Positions 50,486 to 58,884 of a stretch of 64,000 bases of DNA are shown piece by piece. The position numbers and the translations under genes are program-made. Under the pieces are notes generated by a model. The model did no database searches and was not told the DNA's origin. It was given only the letters and a program-made list of their open reading frames with translations. The DNA is from Rossellomorea aquimaris. GTDB taxonomy: Bacteria > Bacillota > Bacilli > Bacillales > Bacillaceae_B. Location of the stretch: positions 62,001 to 126,000 of the forward strand of contig NZ_JAIVAR010000005.1 of assembly GCF_020171925.1 (NCBI RefSeq). The letters are read 5' to 3'. Positions within the stretch are counted from its first letter, which is position 1. Every line of letters starts with the position of its first letter.

Positions 50486-52504
50486 TCATCCCGCTAAATT
50501 TGAAGATGAGCCTTGCTGAAGCTGATACATTTGATAATATCGGCCTTTCGCCTTCATGAGTTCGTCATGATTGCCTTTTTCTACGATTTCTCCTCGGTCC
50601 AATACGAGGATCTGATCAGCGTTTTTAATCGTGGAAAGGCGGTGGGCGATGATGAATGTCGTTCTTCCCTTTTTCAACACTTCCATTGCTTCCTGGATGA
50701 CTGCCTCTGTTTCAGTATCGATGCTTGAGGTCGCTTCATCCAGAATCAGGATGGCCGGGTTGAAGGCCAGTGCACGGGCAAAGGAAATCAACTGACGCTG
50801 GCCGGATGAAAGGGTGCTTCCCTTTTCAATGACCGGCTCGTCATAGCCTTTTTCAAGATTCTTGAATACCTTTTCAGCTCCGACCGCTTTCAGTGCATCT
50901 TCGACAGTCTCCCGTGATATCCTTGGATCATCGAGGCTGACATTCGATGCGATCGTGCCGGTAAACAAATACGGATCCTGCAAGACGATTCCCATATGGT
51001 CACGGATTGTCTGATATGGGATATCCCGAATATCCTGTCCGTCAATCATGATTTTCCCTTCGTTCGCATCATAGAAACGGAATAACAGATTCATGATGGA
51101 ACTCTTTCCTGAACCGGTGTGTCCGACAAGCGCGACGGTCTCCCCTTGATTTGCTTGGAAAGTTATATCCTTTAGCACATATTCGTTTTCTTTATAACCG
51201 AAGAATACTTGTTGAAAGCTGACGTTCCCTTGATAGCGGGGCATTTTGTCATCGGCTACCTCGGTTCCACCCTCATCCAACAGCTTGAATACGCGCTCCC
51301 CTGCAACGAGTGCCTGCTCAAGGTTTGCAAGCTGATTGACGATCCCGGTCACCGGCTGGAATAACCGGTTGATATAGTCTACGAATGCATAGAGGACACC
51401 CAGGGTCACGACAGAACCCACTCCGATCGATCCTCCACCGAAATACCAGATGAATGCCACGAACGTCACATTCCTCAGAACCCCCACAAGGTTGTGGGAA
51501 GTCATGGAATTCAAGCTTAAGAGCTTATTCTGAAACTTATAATGGGTACCGTTCAGTTCTTCAAATTCACTGTTTGTTTGCTTCTCCCTGCTGAACGCCT
51601 GGATGATGTTCATCCCTTGGATCGATTCATTGATCATCGCGTTGATGTCACTGACCTTCGATCGGATGATATGATTGTATTTAGATGCATAGATCCGATA
51701 TAGATACGTCCAGACGACAAGGATCGGAATCAGGATCAGACAGATGGCCGCAAGTTTCACATCCAGAATGAACAGGGCGATGTATATCCCTATGATATAG
51801 ATGGTACTTGTGAAAAACGTTGATAATACGGTCACATACAAATCCCGAATTGCTTCTGTGTCATTTGTAATCCGGGCAACGACCTTCCCTGCCGGCAGAT
51901 TATCAAAATAACGGATCGGCAGCTTCTGGATATGCTGAAAGATATCGTTGCGCATCTTCTGGATGACCCTGTTGGCCGCTTTTTGAAGAAAGAATCGCTG
52001 CCCATATTGAAAGAAGGACGCAACGACCAAAAGCCCAAAGTAAAACGCAATCAGTTTGATGATTTTGGGGATTTCCGGATTGTAGAAATCCAATAACTCG
52101 TTGCTGTTCAGTTTTTTCGCAGGATGGGTTTCAGCGTCTTCTCCTTTTGTTATGGTGATCGTGCCGTTTTGAATTTTCCGCTTCCCATCAAATGAAATGG
52201 GAGCAGGGATAAAATAAAATTCCCTTCCGACTTGAAGGATCCTTACCTCTTTTCCTTTTTCTTCATCACTGTTAAAATACTGTTCTCTTTTATACCATTG
52301 CCCATCATAGGATACGGCATCTTTCCCTTTTTCAGTTTCATGCCATGCCGCTTCGATCCCAAGAATATGATCGTCAATCATTTTTTTGGCGATGAAAGGG
52401 CCAGCAAGCTCTGCCGCCACTGAAACGGTCAGCATCAGCAGTGCTGCGATAATGATTTTTTTATATAAAAGCGCATAGTTTACGAGTCTTTTTCCGACTT
52501 TCAT
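50486..52504 (-). CDS. bmrD: Heterodimeric multidrug ABC exporter subunit BmrD (YheH)
   Basis: A 672-residue half-transporter. Between the first two helices (residues about 40-145) it carries the extra extracellular domain typical of BmrD. The ATPase has Walker A GHTGSGKSS, signature LSSGQRQLISFARAL, and Walker B ILILDEATSSID with the intact catalytic glutamate. With BmrC it forms an asymmetric drug exporter. Its start overlaps the bmrC stop by four bases (ATGA), so the subunits are made together. Confidence 0.92.
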   Translation of the reverse strand: MKVGKRLVNYALLYKKIIIAALLMLTVSVAAELAGPFIAKKMIDDHILGIEAAWHETEKGKDAVSYDGQWYKREQYFNSDEEKGKEVRILQVGREFYFIPAPISFDGKRKIQNGTITITKGEDAETHPAKKLNSNELLDFYNPEIPKIIKLIAFYFGLLVVASFFQYGQRFFLQKAANRVIQKMRNDIFQHIQKLPIRYFDNLPAGKVVARITNDTEAIRDLYVTVLSTFFTSTIYIIGIYIALFILDVKLAAICLILIPILVVWTYLYRIYASKYNHIIRSKVSDINAMINESIQGMNIIQAFSREKQTNSEFEELNGTHYKFQNKLLSLNSMTSHNLVGVLRNVTFVAFIWYFGGGSIGVGSVVTLGVLYAFVDYINRLFQPVTGIVNQLANLEQALVAGERVFKLLDEGGTEVADDKMPRYQGNVSFQQVFFGYKENEYVLKDITFQANQGETVALVGHTGSGKSSIMNLLFRFYDANEGKIMIDGQDIRDIPYQTIRDHMGIVLQDPYLFTGTIASNVSLDDPRISRETVEDALKAVGAEKVFKNLEKGYDEPVIEKGSTLSSGQRQLISFARALAFNPAILILDEATSSIDTETEAVIQEAMEVLKKGRTTFIIAHRLSTIKNADQILVLDRGEIVEKGNHDELMKAKGRYYQMYQLQQGSSSNLAG

Positions 52505-54258
52505 GCGCCCACCTCCTCAAGTGAGGAATCTTCAACCTGCTGACGGTCGAATTGCTCTTTATACCACCCGTCATTTTCAAGAAGTGTCCCGTGGACTCCT
52601 TCTTCCACCACTTTCCCATCTTCCAATACAATGATCCAGTCCGCATGCTGGACTGCCGATAGGCGATGGGTCGTGATGATCGTTGTTTTTCCTTCACGTT
52701 CGTTTCGAATATTTTCAATGATTTTCGCTTCTGTTTTGGCATCGACCGCTGAAAGGGAGTCATCCAAAATCAGAATCTCCGGATTTTTTATGAGGGCCCT
52801 CGCGATGGATATACGCTGTTTCTGTCCCCCGGAGAGCGCAACCCCTTTTTCTCCCACGAGCGTAGCCAAGCCGTCGGGAAGCATCTCTAAATCTTTCTTG
52901 AAATCGGCAAGCTCAATCGCTTTTTCCAGGTCTCTTTCATCCGCATCATAGCGCCCAAAAAGAATATTTTCTTTTACGGTCCTCGAAAACAGTACATGAT
53001 CCTGGGGAACATAGCCAATCCAGCTCCTTACCTGCTGAAGGGTGAGGTCACCAATCGGAACTCCCCCAATCGAAAGGGAACCAGCGCCTGCAGGATACTC
53101 ACGAAGAAGCTGCTTAATAAAGGTCGTTTTACCACTCCCCGTTTTCCCGACTACACCAAGTGTATCGCCCTGGCGGATTTTCAATGTGAGACTCTCCAGG
53201 TTCTTCACGTTTGATGACGGATATTGGAAGTCGACCCCTTCAAATGCGACCTGTTCCGGTGTGTCGACTGATGCGGGACTCTCCGGATCTTTCACATCCT
53301 GGACGTAATCCAGCGTTTCTTGTACACGATCAAGTGATGCATTCCCCCGCTGCATGATGTTGATCAGTTCACCGATTGCGAACATCGGCCAAATCAGCAT
53401 CCCAAGGTAGACATTGAACGACACGAGCTGACCAAGTGTGATGGACTGATGGAACACAAGGTACGCCCCGTACCCTAGTCCGATCAGATAGCTCAGTCCG
53501 ACCAGTACTTTTATGGTCGGATCGAACAGCGAATCAATCTTTGCCACTTCAATATTTTTCTTATAAACATCTTCCGTCATGTCGGAAAAACGGCCTTCAT
53601 CCGCCCTTTCCTGAACATATGCACGGATCACCCTGACACCCGCTATCGATTCAAGCACTTTATCATTAAGATCCCCGAATGCGTCCTGTGCTTCGGTGAA
53701 GCGTTTATGGATCCTTGCCCCATACACCTTCATCAATAATGCCATCAGTGGTAACGGCAGGATGGCAGCGATGGTCAATTTCCAACTGATCAGAAACCCC
53801 ATTGTGAACAGGATGGTCAGCATGAACACACTCGAGTCGATCAGAGTCAACACACCGAATCCGGCCGTTACGGAGATCGCCTTCAAATCATTCGTTGCTC
53901 TTGCCATCAGGTCGCCGGTACGATTTTTCTCGAAGAATGTTGGTGTCATCTTCAATAAATGTCCCATGAAGTTGGAACGTAGCTTCCGTTCTACGAGGAA
54001 CGCCCCGCCGAACAGCTGATACATCCACACGTAGGTCATAGAGTATGAAATGATCGTAATGCCCGCTAACAACCATAGGTATTTACTTAATGTATCCCAG
54101 GACATCCCCCCGAGATGGATATCATCGATTGCATTTCCGACGAGCTTTGGCGGGATCACATCGAGGATCCCTACAATCGTCAGCAGGATGATTGCAACCG
54201 TGTAACGCCTCCAGTTTTCTTTAAAGAACCATGATAACTTCTTAAAAATACTAAACAT
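52501..54258 (-). CDS. bmrC: Heterodimeric multidrug ABC exporter subunit BmrC (YheI)
   Basis: A 585-residue half-transporter with six membrane helices and an ATPase. Walker A is GKTGSGKTT, signature LSGGQKQRISIARAL. After Walker B the catalytic residue is aspartate (ILILDDSLSAVD), so this protein supplies the degenerate nucleotide site, as in known BmrC. Upstream lies a leader of about 490 bases with a 24-codon peptide and two terminators, which matches attenuation control of bmrCD described in B. subtilis. AAGGGGGAG precedes the ATG. Confidence 0.92.
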   Translation of the reverse strand: MFSIFKKLSWFFKENWRRYTVAIILLTIVGILDVIPPKLVGNAIDDIHLGGMSWDTLSKYLWLLAGITIISYSMTYVWMYQLFGGAFLVERKLRSNFMGHLLKMTPTFFEKNRTGDLMARATNDLKAISVTAGFGVLTLIDSSVFMLTILFTMGFLISWKLTIAAILPLPLMALLMKVYGARIHKRFTEAQDAFGDLNDKVLESIAGVRVIRAYVQERADEGRFSDMTEDVYKKNIEVAKIDSLFDPTIKVLVGLSYLIGLGYGAYLVFHQSITLGQLVSFNVYLGMLIWPMFAIGELINIMQRGNASLDRVQETLDYVQDVKDPESPASVDTPEQVAFEGVDFQYPSSNVKNLESLTLKIRQGDTLGVVGKTGSGKTTFIKQLLREYPAGAGSLSIGGVPIGDLTLQQVRSWIGYVPQDHVLFSRTVKENILFGRYDADERDLEKAIELADFKKDLEMLPDGLATLVGEKGVALSGGQKQRISIARALIKNPEILILDDSLSAVDAKTEAKIIENIRNEREGKTTIITTHRLSAVQHADWIIVLEDGKVVEEGVHGTLLENDGWYKEQFDRQQVEDSSLEEVGA

Positions 54259-54488
54259 GCTTACTCCCCCTTACATTTCCGTTTCACTATCCGCCTTCTG
54301 TCTCCACCAGTTTCATCATTCTCTTCGTTTGTACTTTTTGCATTTTTTCTTCCTCCTTGAATGGGTTAATTTTATGTGAACAGGTACTGAACCTGACAAC
54401 ACCGAAATAGTCGGTTTATGCGGCTATTGATTTTTCGCGCAACCCCTGGAAGCAGTAGAAATCAATAATAAAAACGATCTATCCAAAC

Positions 54489-54563
54489 AAAAAAAGGCGT
54501 CAATAAGGCTTTTAAGGCAGGTCTGATTTGCTTAAGCGGCCCTGCCGGTGCCTGATTAACGCC
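54489..54563 (-). terminator. Second terminator in the bmrC leader
   Basis: On the minus strand GGCGTTAAT (54563-54555) pairs with ATTGACGCC (54504-54496), enclosing a GGCAGG/CCTGCC stem, followed by seven Ts. It lies between the leader peptide and bmrC. Confidence 0.65.
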
Positions 54564-54576
54564 CATAATTGCACAT

Positions 54577-54609
54577 AAAAAAGCACAGGTTATCAATCAT
54601 AACCTGTGC
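54577..54609 (-). terminator. First terminator (attenuator) in the bmrC leader
   Basis: Perfect 11-base stem GCACAGGTTAT/ATAACCTGTGC with a five-base loop and six Ts, 32 bases after the leader peptide stop codon. A ribosome stalled or slowed on the peptide could change its folding. Confidence 0.85.
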
Positions 54610-54640
54610 CTGTAATCCATTTGAATGATCGAATGGGGGG

Positions 54641-54715
54641 TTACTGGTTATGTGATGATATGAAATTAGTCGCAGTAGCTTTCCCTCTGCCTTGAACTCG
54701 ATACGCTTTAATCAT
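54641..54715 (-). CDS. Leader peptide of bmrCD (BmrB-like)
   Basis: A 24-codon reading frame, MIKAYRVQGRGKATATN followed by FISSHNQ. GGAGGG lies six bases before the ATG, a strong site for so short a gene. It lies between a consensus promoter and two intrinsic terminators ahead of bmrC. By position it corresponds to bmrB (yheJ), whose translation controls transcription attenuation of bmrCD in B. subtilis under ribosome-targeting antibiotics. Sequence similarity to BmrB itself could not be checked. Confidence 0.65.
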   Translation of the reverse strand: MIKAYRVQGRGKATATNFISSHNQ

Positions 54716-54757
54716 CACAAACCCTCCAATTCCTTGATATTTTAGATTCCATTAATA

Positions 54758-54786
54758 ACCATACTATACGCTTTGAATTGTGTCAA
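54758..54786 (-). promoter_or_regulatory. Promoter of the bmr leader
   Basis: Minus strand TTGACA (54786-54781), 17 bases, then TATGGT (54763-54758), about 40 bases before the leader peptide start. Confidence 0.72.
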
Positions 54787-54875
54787 TTTTATTTTTATTT
54801 ATAATTTTCACTATACTCTATGTTTCTCGTTCGGTCATAGTGCACCCAATTCACTATATGTGTCGCATGACTTGA

Positions 54876-55190
54876 TTATTCCACCGTCACAGCCGTGCCA
54901 TAGGCAATGATTTCAGAAGCGTTCTGCATCACGGCAGATGTTTCCAACCGTACGGCGATCACTGCATTTGCGCCTTTCTGGGAAGCTTCATCCTTCATTC
55001 TTTCAATGGCCTTATGTCTTGCTTCTTCCATCAATTCACTATACTCACTGATTTCTCCCCCAAGAATCGTTTTCAACCCGGCGACAATATCTTTTCCGAT
55101 ATGTTTGGCTTGTACCGTACTCCCTCTCACAAACCCTTTTAATTCCTTGATTTCCTTCCCCGGTACAAAATCAGTTGTTACGATGATCAT
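54876..55190 (-). CDS. YbjQ family (DUF74) protein
   Basis: A 104-residue protein with the YbjQ hallmarks: VTTDFVPGKEIKELKGFVRGST at the N-terminus, GEISEYSELMEEARHKAIERM in the middle, and GANAVIAVRLETSAV. The family forms pentameric rings and has no known reaction. It overlaps the YxlD/YxlE-like gene by 20 bases, so it is the last gene of the sigY operon here. I know of no such gene in the B. subtilis sigY operon, so this may be an extension of the regulon. Confidence 0.88.
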   Translation of the reverse strand: MIIVTTDFVPGKEIKELKGFVRGSTVQAKHIGKDIVAGLKTILGGEISEYSELMEEARHKAIERMKDEASQKGANAVIAVRLETSAVMQNASEIIAYGTAVTVE

Positions 55191-55398
55191 TCGATTCTCT
55201 CCCTTTTTTATACTTCTTCCAAATTTTCTTTGCGAAAAGCAGATAAAAAATCAATGGCATTGGTGTTTGGATCAAACCCCATAACCCCCAGAACCAATAA
55301 AGATGGCCATTCTTCCTTGCATCAAGGAATAAATAAATGCTCTGAGCAAGCAGAATGGGGATGATCAGAATCAATAAATAAATTTCTTCCTTTGTCAT
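55171..55398 (-). CDS. YxlD/YxlE-like small membrane protein (PLDc_N type)
   Basis: 75 residues with two membrane helices (LLILIIPILLAQSIYLF and WGLIQTPMPLIFYLLF) and a basic, very hydrophilic tail. The WFWGLWGLIQTPMPL segment is typical of phospholipase D N-terminal-like small proteins such as YxlD and YxlE, which help restrain sigma-Y in B. subtilis. It overlaps the YxlC-like gene by four bases. A role as anti-sigma helper is inferred from context. Confidence 0.78.
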   Translation of the reverse strand: MTKEEIYLLILIIPILLAQSIYLFLDARKNGHLYWFWGLWGLIQTPMPLIFYLLFAKKIWKKYKKGRESNDHRNN

Positions 55399-55721
55399 GT
55401 CTTCCTCACCTGCTTATAAAACGTAAAGCTACTGAAGATAACCGCACCGATAAAAACAGCAACTTGCAATAGAAGGAACGTTGCCGGCGATTTAACAAGT
55501 GTGAGTGAAAGGATTAGCAGCAGGCAGCCTGCAATGAGCCCAAACAGGATGATGTCCCGTTTCAATCCTTCTTTTATGTTTTTTTGTTCCTGAAGGACAA
55601 ATTGCTCAAACCATTCCTGGGAGGGGACGTCGATTTCCATTTCTTCTTCCAAAGGCTCCAGTCCCGCTTTCAGAATGTGCTCCAATTCTCGTTCTTCATT
55701 TGGCTGTTGTCTGTTGTTCAT
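55395..55721 (-). CDS. yxlC: YxlC-like anti-sigma-Y factor
   Basis: A 108-residue protein. An acidic cytoplasmic N-terminal part with PSQEWFEQFVLQEQ is followed by two membrane helices near residues 58-100. This matches YxlC, the negative regulator of SigY. Its start lies 26 bases inside sigY, with AAAGGAG about nine bases before the ATG. Immediate coupling to the sigma factor gene supports an anti-sigma role. Confidence 0.82.
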   Translation of the reverse strand: MNNRQQPNEERELEHILKAGLEPLEEEMEIDVPSQEWFEQFVLQEQKNIKEGLKRDIILFGLIAGCLLLILSLTLVKSPATFLLLQVAVFIGAVIFSSFTFYKQVRKT

Positions 55722-56238
55722 CCAGTTTCAACTCCTTTCGTAACCGGAGAATGCCGTGATGCGCCCTTGACTTAACGGTACCGGGTGGTATTCCAATCAT
55801 TTCTGAGATTTCTTCATAAGAATAGCCATAGTAATGCTTTAAGATAATTGGTATCCTCACCCCATCTTCTAGCTTGGATAGAGCATCGAGTACATCATTC
55901 CACTCTTCATTTCTAGATTCCAGATTCCATTTCAAACTGCGGTAATTTGCTTCTTCTTTCTGCCAGTCCTTCTCTTTTCCCTTTTTCCGCTGGATATCGA
56001 TATAACGGTTGGTTGCGATTGTGATCAACCAGGAAGAAAACTTCGACTTACCATTGTAAAGATGTATTTTCTCCACTATTTTCGCCATGGTATCCTGCGC
56101 AAGTTCTTCTGCCTGGTCCTTGTTCATGGTCACTTTAATGAGGTATTTCACTAAAAAAGGATAATGTTGTTTGAATAAGATCGCGAAGGCTTCATGGTCC
56201 CCTTTTTTTGCGCGTTTGATTAATTGTTTCTCTTCCAT
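55696..56238 (-). CDS. sigY: ECF RNA polymerase sigma factor SigY
   Basis: A 180-residue ECF sigma factor. Region 2 includes ELAQDTMAKIVEKIHLY and SSWLITIATNRYIDIQRKK. Region 4 contains YGYSYEEISEMIGIPPGTVKSRAHHG. Sequence and the following YxlC- and YxlD/E-like genes identify it as SigY, a factor induced by nutrient or envelope-related stress. A TGAACG-N15-CGTAT element 40 bases upstream fits an autoregulated ECF promoter. GAAGGG precedes the ATG. Confidence 0.9.
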   Translation of the reverse strand: MEEKQLIKRAKKGDHEAFAILFKQHYPFLVKYLIKVTMNKDQAEELAQDTMAKIVEKIHLYNGKSKFSSWLITIATNRYIDIQRKKGKEKDWQKEEANYRSLKWNLESRNEEWNDVLDALSKLEDGVRIPIILKHYYGYSYEEISEMIGIPPGTVKSRAHHGILRLRKELKLDEQQTTAK

Positions 56239-56277
56239 CGCATGTTTCCCTTCTATCCGCCAATGCGTTCATTGATA

Positions 56278-56303
56278 ATACGAATGATAAGAAAAAACGT
56301 TCA
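56278..56303 (-). promoter_or_regulatory. Putative sigma-Y-dependent promoter of sigY
   Basis: Minus strand TGAACG (56303-56298), 15 bases, then CGTAT (56282-56278). TGAAC and CGT boxes with this spacing are typical of ECF sigma promoters, and sigY is autoregulated in B. subtilis. Confidence 0.6.
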
Positions 56304-56329
56304 AATTTTTTAAAAATAGAATTATGCAA

Positions 56330-56390
56330 GACTTCACTTTCCGGGGGTATCCCGCAGAAGTCTACGCCTTGCACTCCTTACAACAGCTGT
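56330..56390 (-). repeat. Decayed copy of Bacillus-type dispersed repeat
   Basis: GACTTCACTTTCCGGGGG and CCCGCAGAAGTCTACGCC followed by TTGCACTCC parallel the copy at 4868-5085. It occupies the gap upstream of the sigY promoter. Confidence 0.5.
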
Positions 56391-56485
56391 AAACGGTGAA
56401 AAATTCAAAAAGACTCTAATAATGCCCTGATCAAACAAAATCAACACTTAGTTCTTTATCAATTATATACAACGTTTTCCACGAA

Positions 56486-56517
56486 AATAATCTCCATGAA
56501 GCTTCATGGAGATTATT
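56486..56517 (-). terminator. Terminator of the MFS transporter gene
   Basis: A perfect 32-base palindrome with arms AATAATCTCCATGAAG and its complement and no loop base, just after the stop codon. Confidence 0.75.
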
Positions 56518-56528
56518 CTTTCAGCCAT

Positions 56529-57797
56529 TTATCCATTGACTACGGCAGATTGGGTTTCTTCTTCTTTCATTAATCTTGGCAAAATCACTGAATAAAATGC
56601 ACCGACTATTAGTAAGCATCCTCCGACGAGCCAGTAGAGCATTTCCACTGAAACCAGCCCCGGGAATGTGAGTGCGATGATTCCGAGCGTAATCGATTGT
56701 GACAGCATCATGAGTGGGTTGATCCACCCTTGCACTCTTCCCATCATTTTCGGATCGATGATGCCCGGCAGCCACCCTCCGATCGCAATATTGACAAGCG
56801 GAAGTCCCAGTGCAGCGATGAACACGACCATCATGAAGATCCACGTAGTAGGTGCAAAGGATGCACCAATAATGAATGTTCCTGAAATAACGAGACCTGC
56901 GACGATCAATTGATAAAATTTAAATTTCTGTGTAAGCATGGAGGACACCACACTTCCGATCAAAACTCCCGATCCGAAGGCAATCCCGAGGATGATTGAA
57001 TATTCTTCATACGATTGCGGAGCCAATTTGTATTTCAATATGAAGATCGGAATGACAGAGAAACCGCCATTTACAATCCCAAAGACGACGAAACCGCTGA
57101 TCAACGAAAGTAACAGCTTATGATTCAGGATGTAAAACAGGCCAGATTTAAAATCTTTCAAAACGAACGAGACATTCAAGTCTTTCCATGTATGCTTTCC
57201 ATTCGGTTGACGAACTTCTTCAGGGATGACACATTTTTTAATCAAAAATGCACTGAGGACAAACGTAATGAAGTCTACCACTATTGCACCGTAAATCCCT
57301 GCATTCCAATAGACAAAAATCGCAACCGCGTTTCCTAGCAGCATGAATAGGCTCATGACCATTTGGTTCAATCCTGCTGCAGTCGAGTAATCATCCTTTG
57401 ATAAAACTCCCTGCAATATGGCTTGCTCGGCTGGAAAAAAGAATTTTTGGACACCGCTGCGCAGAAACAGGACAGCGAAAATCAACGGCAGCCATCCGAT
57501 ATAGATCGCACCCAACAAGACCACAGTCAGCATCGCGCTGATTGTATCGCAATGATACGCGATCTTCTGCCGGTCCATGCGATCAGCCAATACACCCACC
57601 AAGAAAAACACGACCAAAGTCGGCAGGGAATACATCATTTCCGTCAACGAGGCATACATCGGCTGGTCCGTGAATCGGTCTAGAAGATAGAACATGAATG
57701 CAGTAAGACCGATGACACTTCCCATATGGGACGTGAGATTGGCAAGGAACAGCTTCGTAAAAATCGGATTTTTGAAGATCTCAATCATTTTTTTCAT
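56529..57797 (-). CDS. MFS transporter
   Basis: A 422-residue polytopic protein with about 12 helices. The loop between helices 2 and 3 reads GVLADRMDRQKI, the MFS signature, and PAEQAILQGVLSKDDYSTAAGLNQ is typical of the MDR/enterobactin-exporter-like MFS_3 branch. The substrate is not deducible; drug or siderophore export is possible. AAGGG lies close before the ATG. It is a single-gene unit ending at a perfect palindrome, 70 bases downstream of the P-loop protein gene. Confidence 0.85.
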   Translation of the reverse strand: MKKMIEIFKNPIFTKLFLANLTSHMGSVIGLTAFMFYLLDRFTDQPMYASLTEMMYSLPTLVVFFLVGVLADRMDRQKIAYHCDTISAMLTVVLLGAIYIGWLPLIFAVLFLRSGVQKFFFPAEQAILQGVLSKDDYSTAAGLNQMVMSLFMLLGNAVAIFVYWNAGIYGAIVVDFITFVLSAFLIKKCVIPEEVRQPNGKHTWKDLNVSFVLKDFKSGLFYILNHKLLLSLISGFVVFGIVNGGFSVIPIFILKYKLAPQSYEEYSIILGIAFGSGVLIGSVVSSMLTQKFKFYQLIVAGLVISGTFIIGASFAPTTWIFMMVVFIAALGLPLVNIAIGGWLPGIIDPKMMGRVQGWINPLMMLSQSITLGIIALTFPGLVSVEMLYWLVGGCLLIVGAFYSVILPRLMKEEETQSAVVNG

Positions 57798-57866
57798 AGG
57801 AACCCTTCTTCCATCTTTTTCTATTCTACATTCATCCTACCCGAGTTCCTATCAGGCTTCGAACGT

Positions 57867-58754
57867 CTATTGGTGGTTTCTTCCTCCGCCTGGAGTCTGA
57901 AGTGCTCTCCACCCTTCCATCTTCAGTGAGAGCCAATCCGTGATTTTTTTGTTCACATCATCCCAATCAGATTGATTCCTTTCAATATGTAGCCATTCTA
58001 TTTCCGCAACTTCCAAAATCGACTTTTCCAATTTCACCCGTTGTTCCAGATACGTTAAGACTCCCTCCAAATCATTGCTCAGCTGGTGATTCACTCCATA
58101 TGCCCCGGTTGTATAGTAATCCTTGACGAAGTGATACCAATCATCCGGACGTTCAGCCATGACATGTTGGAATGACGCCCTTATTTCACGGGGCTCCAAA
58201 TAAATGACCAATCGTCGATGAGCCCTGATCGCATGGATCAAATCCAGGACGAATGCGTTGATTCCGTCCTCTCCTATATCGTGTTTGGCAGAAAGGAACG
58301 TCGTCGGGTTTTGAAGCAGGCTGCAATCCAATAGGATCACCTCATCCGTACCATGGAGCATTTCATTCAAGTCTTGCCATTTATGTTTTATGAGGGCAGC
58401 ATACAATTCTGGCTCCTTGTTATAAATATCGTGGATCGATAGTTCATGTATGAGTTTCTCTGGCCAATCCCCGGTTCGTGCCATTTTGCTATAATGGACA
58501 AGCCAGCCATGAAGCATTGGCTTACGATCGTTATTCATTCGTTCAGCTTCCTTACAATGATTCTTTTGAATCGACATCCATTCATCATCCGTGAGGAATG
58601 CCACCCCTTCATAATCCGCAGGCTGATCGAGTTCTCCTTCAACGATAGCCCTTACCCCAACTCCTTTTCCCCTTAAGAATTCCGCTATCATGTTTACCGT
58701 TGATGTTTTTCCCGCTCCTGGAATCCCTTCAATGAATATAACGTTTCCGACCAT
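57867..58754 (-). CDS. P-loop kinase-like protein, unknown substrate
   Basis: A 295-residue protein with Walker A GIPGAGKTS directly at the N-terminus and a likely Walker B DEVILLDCSLLQNP near residue 140. A basic region AIRAHRRLVIYLEPREIRASF follows, as in lid segments of nucleotide kinases. The layout resembles deoxynucleoside or thymidylate kinase-like P-loop proteins, but I recognise no characterised ortholog. GGGGGG precedes the ATG. No partner gene is apparent nearby. Confidence 0.65.
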   Translation of the reverse strand: MVGNVIFIEGIPGAGKTSTVNMIAEFLRGKGVGVRAIVEGELDQPADYEGVAFLTDDEWMSIQKNHCKEAERMNNDRKPMLHGWLVHYSKMARTGDWPEKLIHELSIHDIYNKEPELYAALIKHKWQDLNEMLHGTDEVILLDCSLLQNPTTFLSAKHDIGEDGINAFVLDLIHAIRAHRRLVIYLEPREIRASFQHVMAERPDDWYHFVKDYYTTGAYGVNHQLSNDLEGVLTYLEQRVKLEKSILEVAEIEWLHIERNQSDWDDVNKKITDWLSLKMEGWRALQTPGGGRNHQ

Positions 58755-58835
58755 CCCAATCCCCCCTTGATGAATCTATTTCATTATACTCATTGACTTT
58801 TCGTTTGAAAATACAGAAAAATCACCTTCATAAAA

Positions 58836-58872
58836 TAAAAAAGGAGCAGCATGCCTTCACATGCTACTCCTT
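58836..58872 (-). terminator. Terminator of the yfcC-iadA unit
   Basis: AAGGAGCAGCATG (58841-58853) pairs with CATGCTACTCCTT (58860-58872); on the minus strand it is followed by TTTTTTATTTT. Confidence 0.88.
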
Positions 58873-58884
58873 ATATTCGCTGCT

